DNA of 64,000 nucleotides from contig NZ_CP019426.1 in assembly GCF_009834515.1 (NCBI RefSeq), forward strand, positions 3,895,501 to 3,959,500, read 5' to 3'. The notes beneath the pieces were generated by a model, which worked only from the letters and a program-made list of their open reading frames with translations, was not told where the DNA came from and searched no databases. A program made the position numbers and the translations under genes. This DNA comes from Pseudomonas sp. R84 (lineage in GTDB: Bacteria; Pseudomonadota; Gammaproteobacteria; Pseudomonadales; Pseudomonadaceae). Below, piece by piece: positions 62,048-64,000 of the stretch (its first letter is position 1; each line of letters opens with the position of its first letter).

Positions 62048-62203
62048 TCAATGGGTCCTCATCCCCGCCGCATACATCGCCAGTTTCAGCAGACTGGCGA
62101 CCACCGCCAGCGACACCACACTGCCGAGCCAGATCAACAATAGCCACCCCAGCCGCTTGTACCAGCGACTGTTTTTCACTTCGCGCGAATCAATGGTAGC
62201 CAT
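62048..62203 (-). CDS. Small subunit of the cyanide-insensitive bd-type oxidase (DUF2474-like, 51 aa)
   Basis: The 51-residue frame starts ATG 62203 inside the end of cioB (overlap about 14 bases) and encodes a basic N-terminus (SREVKNSRWYKRLG) and one transmembrane helix (WLLLIWLGSVVSLAVVASLL). This size, topology and position match the DUF2474/CydX-like small subunits at the end of cydAB-type operons. It probably stabilises the oxidase. Confidence 0.82.
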   Translation of the reverse strand: MATIDSREVKNSRWYKRLGWLLLIWLGSVVSLAVVASLLKLAMYAAGMRTH

Positions 62204-63206
62204 CGCCAATCCTCACTTTGCCGCGGAATACGTAGTAGCTCCAGAAGGTGTACATCAGGATCACCGGCAGGATGAACAGTGCGCCAATCAGCGCGAACAA
62301 CTGGCTCGAAGGCGGTGACGCGGCGGCCCAGATGCTCACCGACGGCGGGATGATGTTCGGCCAGATGCTCAGTGCCAGGCCGATGTAACCGAGCAACATC
62401 AGCACCAGCGTAAACACGAACGGCCAATGCGTATGCCGCTGACGCAACGTGCGCAGCAACCCGAACAGCGCCAGCAACGCCAACACCACCAACCCGGCAA
62501 ACACCTGCAGATGCCCGTGGGTTGACCAACGCGTTGCCAGTTCCGGATGCAGTTGCAGCGTCCACACGCCAATCACTAGCACCATCGCCATCAACAGCAA
62601 GGCCAGCGGCCGGGTGAACAGACGCATCCGCGACTCCAGCATCCCTTCGGTCTTGACCAGCAACCAGGTGCTGCCGAGCAACGCATACGCCACCACCAGC
62701 CCCACGCCACACACCAGCGGAAACGGCGCCAACCAGTCCAGACCGCCACCGGCAAACTGCCGATCAACCACCGGAATCCCGGACACGTACGCGCCAATCA
62801 CCACGCCCTGGGAGAACGTCGCCAGCAACGAACCACCGATAAACGCCTTGTCCCACCAATGGCGTTTTTGCGGCGAGGATTTGAAGCGAAACTCAAACGC
62901 CACGCCGCGGAAAATCAACCCGCAAAGCATCAGGATCAGCGGCAGATACAACGCCTCGAGAATCACCCCGTACGCCAGCGGAAACGCGCCATACAACGCC
63001 GCGCCGCCGAGCACCAGCCACGTCTCGTTACCGTCCCACACCGGCGCCACGGTGTTCATCATCACATCGCGTTCCTGCTCATCCGGGATCAGTGGAAACA
63101 GGATTCCCAGGCCCAGATCGAAGCCGTCCATGATCACGTACATCATCACCCCGAAGGCGATGATCACTCCCCAGATCAACGAGAGATCGATACCTTGAAT
63201 AGCCAT
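62190..63206 (-). CDS. cioB: Cytochrome bd-type quinol oxidase subunit II
   Basis: The 338-residue product is CydB-like with eight or more hydrophobic segments: DLSLIWGVIIAFGVMMYVIMDGFDLGLG, VWDGNETWLVLGGAALYGAFP and YPxx-type quinol-region sequence. It starts four bases after the subunit I stop. The set of genes fits the cyanide-insensitive oxidase (CioAB) of Pseudomonas, though the short Q-loop evidence would be in subunit I. Confidence 0.9.
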   Translation of the reverse strand: MAIQGIDLSLIWGVIIAFGVMMYVIMDGFDLGLGILFPLIPDEQERDVMMNTVAPVWDGNETWLVLGGAALYGAFPLAYGVILEALYLPLILMLCGLIFRGVAFEFRFKSSPQKRHWWDKAFIGGSLLATFSQGVVIGAYVSGIPVVDRQFAGGGLDWLAPFPLVCGVGLVVAYALLGSTWLLVKTEGMLESRMRLFTRPLALLLMAMVLVIGVWTLQLHPELATRWSTHGHLQVFAGLVVLALLALFGLLRTLRQRHTHWPFVFTLVLMLLGYIGLALSIWPNIIPPSVSIWAAASPPSSQLFALIGALFILPVILMYTFWSYYVFRGKVRIGDGYH

Positions 63207-63209
63207 GAC

Positions 63210-64000
63210 TCAATGCTCCTTCATAGGGGCGATAGCCGCTGAAATCGGTCGACGCAGCGTCTGCAATTCATCGCCCGCAGGCGGATGTTCGTGGTGCGGC
63301 TGCGGACCTTTTTTCACCAGTTTCATCATGTAGCCGATGCCCACGCTGAACACCGTGAAATAGATCACCACGAACAACGCCAGCGAGGTGCTCATCTGCG
63401 CCACCGAGTGATGCGACGCCGCGTCGTGGGTGCGCAGCAAGCCATACACCACCCACGGCTGACGCCCGACTTCCGTGGTGATCCAACCGGCCAGCAGCGC
63501 AATCAAGCCGCTCGGCCCCATCAACAACACCAGACGCTGGAAGCCTCGATGCCGGTAAAGCTTGCCGCCCCGGCGCAACGCCAGACCGAGCAAACCCACG
63601 AGAATCATCAACATCCCCAACCCGGCCATGACGCGAAAGCTCCAGAAAATCACGGTCGAATTCGGCCGGTCTTCTTTCGGGAAGCTCTTCAGCGCCGGGA
63701 TCTGCTTATCGAGGCTGTGGGTGAGGATCAGGCTGCCGAGACAGGGAATCTCCAACGCATATCTGGTCTTCTCCGCTTGCATATCAGGAATGCCGAACAG
63801 CACCAGCGGCGTCGGCCCGTTGTCGGCGTTTTCCCAGTGGCCTTCGATGGCGGCAATCTTCGCCGGTTGATGCTCCAGCGTGTTCAACCCGTGAGCGTCA
63901 CCGACCACCGCCTGAATCGGCGCCACGATCAACGCCATCCACAACGCCATGGAAAACATCTTGCGCACTGGCGCGGTGTTGTTGCCGCGCAGTAAATGCC
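63210..64000 (-). CDS. cioA: Cytochrome bd-type quinol oxidase subunit I (N-terminus beyond window edge)
   Basis: The frame stays open to the right edge, so the N-terminal half is missing. The visible part has NNTAPVRKMFSMALWMALIV, GHWENADNGPTPLVLFGIPD, KSFPKEDRPNSTVIFWSFRVMAG and AGWITTEVGRQPWVVYGLL. These are C-terminal half motifs of CydA/CioA, including a heme-region Met-containing helix (FRVMAGLGMLMI). It precedes cioB with three bases between. Confidence 0.9.
   Translation of the reverse strand, partial: HLLRGNNTAPVRKMFSMALWMALIVAPIQAVVGDAHGLNTLEHQPAKIAAIEGHWENADNGPTPLVLFGIPDMQAEKTRYALEIPCLGSLILTHSLDKQIPALKSFPKEDRPNSTVIFWSFRVMAGLGMLMILVGLLGLALRRGGKLYRHRGFQRLVLLMGPSGLIALLAGWITTEVGRQPWVVYGLLRTHDAASHHSVAQMSTSLALFVVIYFTVFSVGIGYMMKLVKKGPQPHHEHPPAGDELQTLRRPISAAIAPMKEH

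Overview
The window looks like a chromosome segment of a fluorescens-group Pseudomonas. The evidence is the dispersed palindromic repeats with the core GCGAGCAGGCTCGCTCC, a type II secretion cluster in the same order as the hxc locus of P. aeruginosa PAO1 with vreAIR next to it, BphO/BphP, DUF2790 and DUF6124 family genes, and high G+C content outside the island. No rRNA, tRNA, CRISPR array, integrase or transposase was seen.

Layout. (1) 1-4515: the left part of an Hxc-type type II secretion locus: hxcQ (cut by the window edge), hxcZ, hxcY, hxcX and hxcT on the minus strand, then hxcV on the plus strand. (2) 4516-24080: an accessory block of about 19.5 kb that separates hxcV from hxcP. It holds a DUF3137-like/LemA pair, a regulator-oxidoreductase pair, and a T6SS-type PAAR/lysozyme/immunity module between two ~0.8 kb direct repeats that each carry a DUF6124 gene. 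After these come A+T-rich, defence-like genes: two unknown proteins, a Septu-like ATPase/HNH pair, and a nuclease-TPR gene split by an in-frame amber codon. (3) 24081-28727: the rest of the secretion locus (hxcP, hxcU, hxcW), a 72-bp-period REP array, and vreR-vreI-vreA. (4) 28728-64000: ordinary accessory and core genes: a MocR regulator with small oxidative enzymes, a diguanylate cyclase, an isoquinoline-oxidoreductase-type molybdoenzyme with its cytochrome c, a YafO-like toxin with a 48-residue antitoxin, a third DUF6124 gene, an ArsR-controlled oxidoreductase operon with two palindromic operators, bphO-bphP, an alkylation-repair cluster (ada, a PEP-mutase homologue, alkA-like), two L,D-transpeptidase-type proteins, a heavy-metal-type two-component system, an MFS/LysR pair, a SleB hydrolase, a two-domain CAP protein, and the cioAB operon with a small third subunit.

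The strongest new signal is the roughly 260-nt leader before each of the three DUF6124 genes (8952-9217, 12386-12647, 38687-38946). Aligned by eye, the leaders share one elaborate RNA fold. At least six helices and two long-range pairings are kept by compensatory changes. In each copy the Shine-Dalgarno region pairs over 10-11 bases with the loop of an upstream hairpin, although the sequences differ between copies. A seven-base single-stranded element is complementary to two identical hairpin loops, which would make the two pairings exclusive. This looks like a complex translation-controlling RNA whose ligand or trigger is unknown.

All functions are assigned by reading the sequence and from family knowledge. 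No database search was run. Gene symbols hxc, vre, bph, cio and ada rest on recognisable motifs plus gene order.
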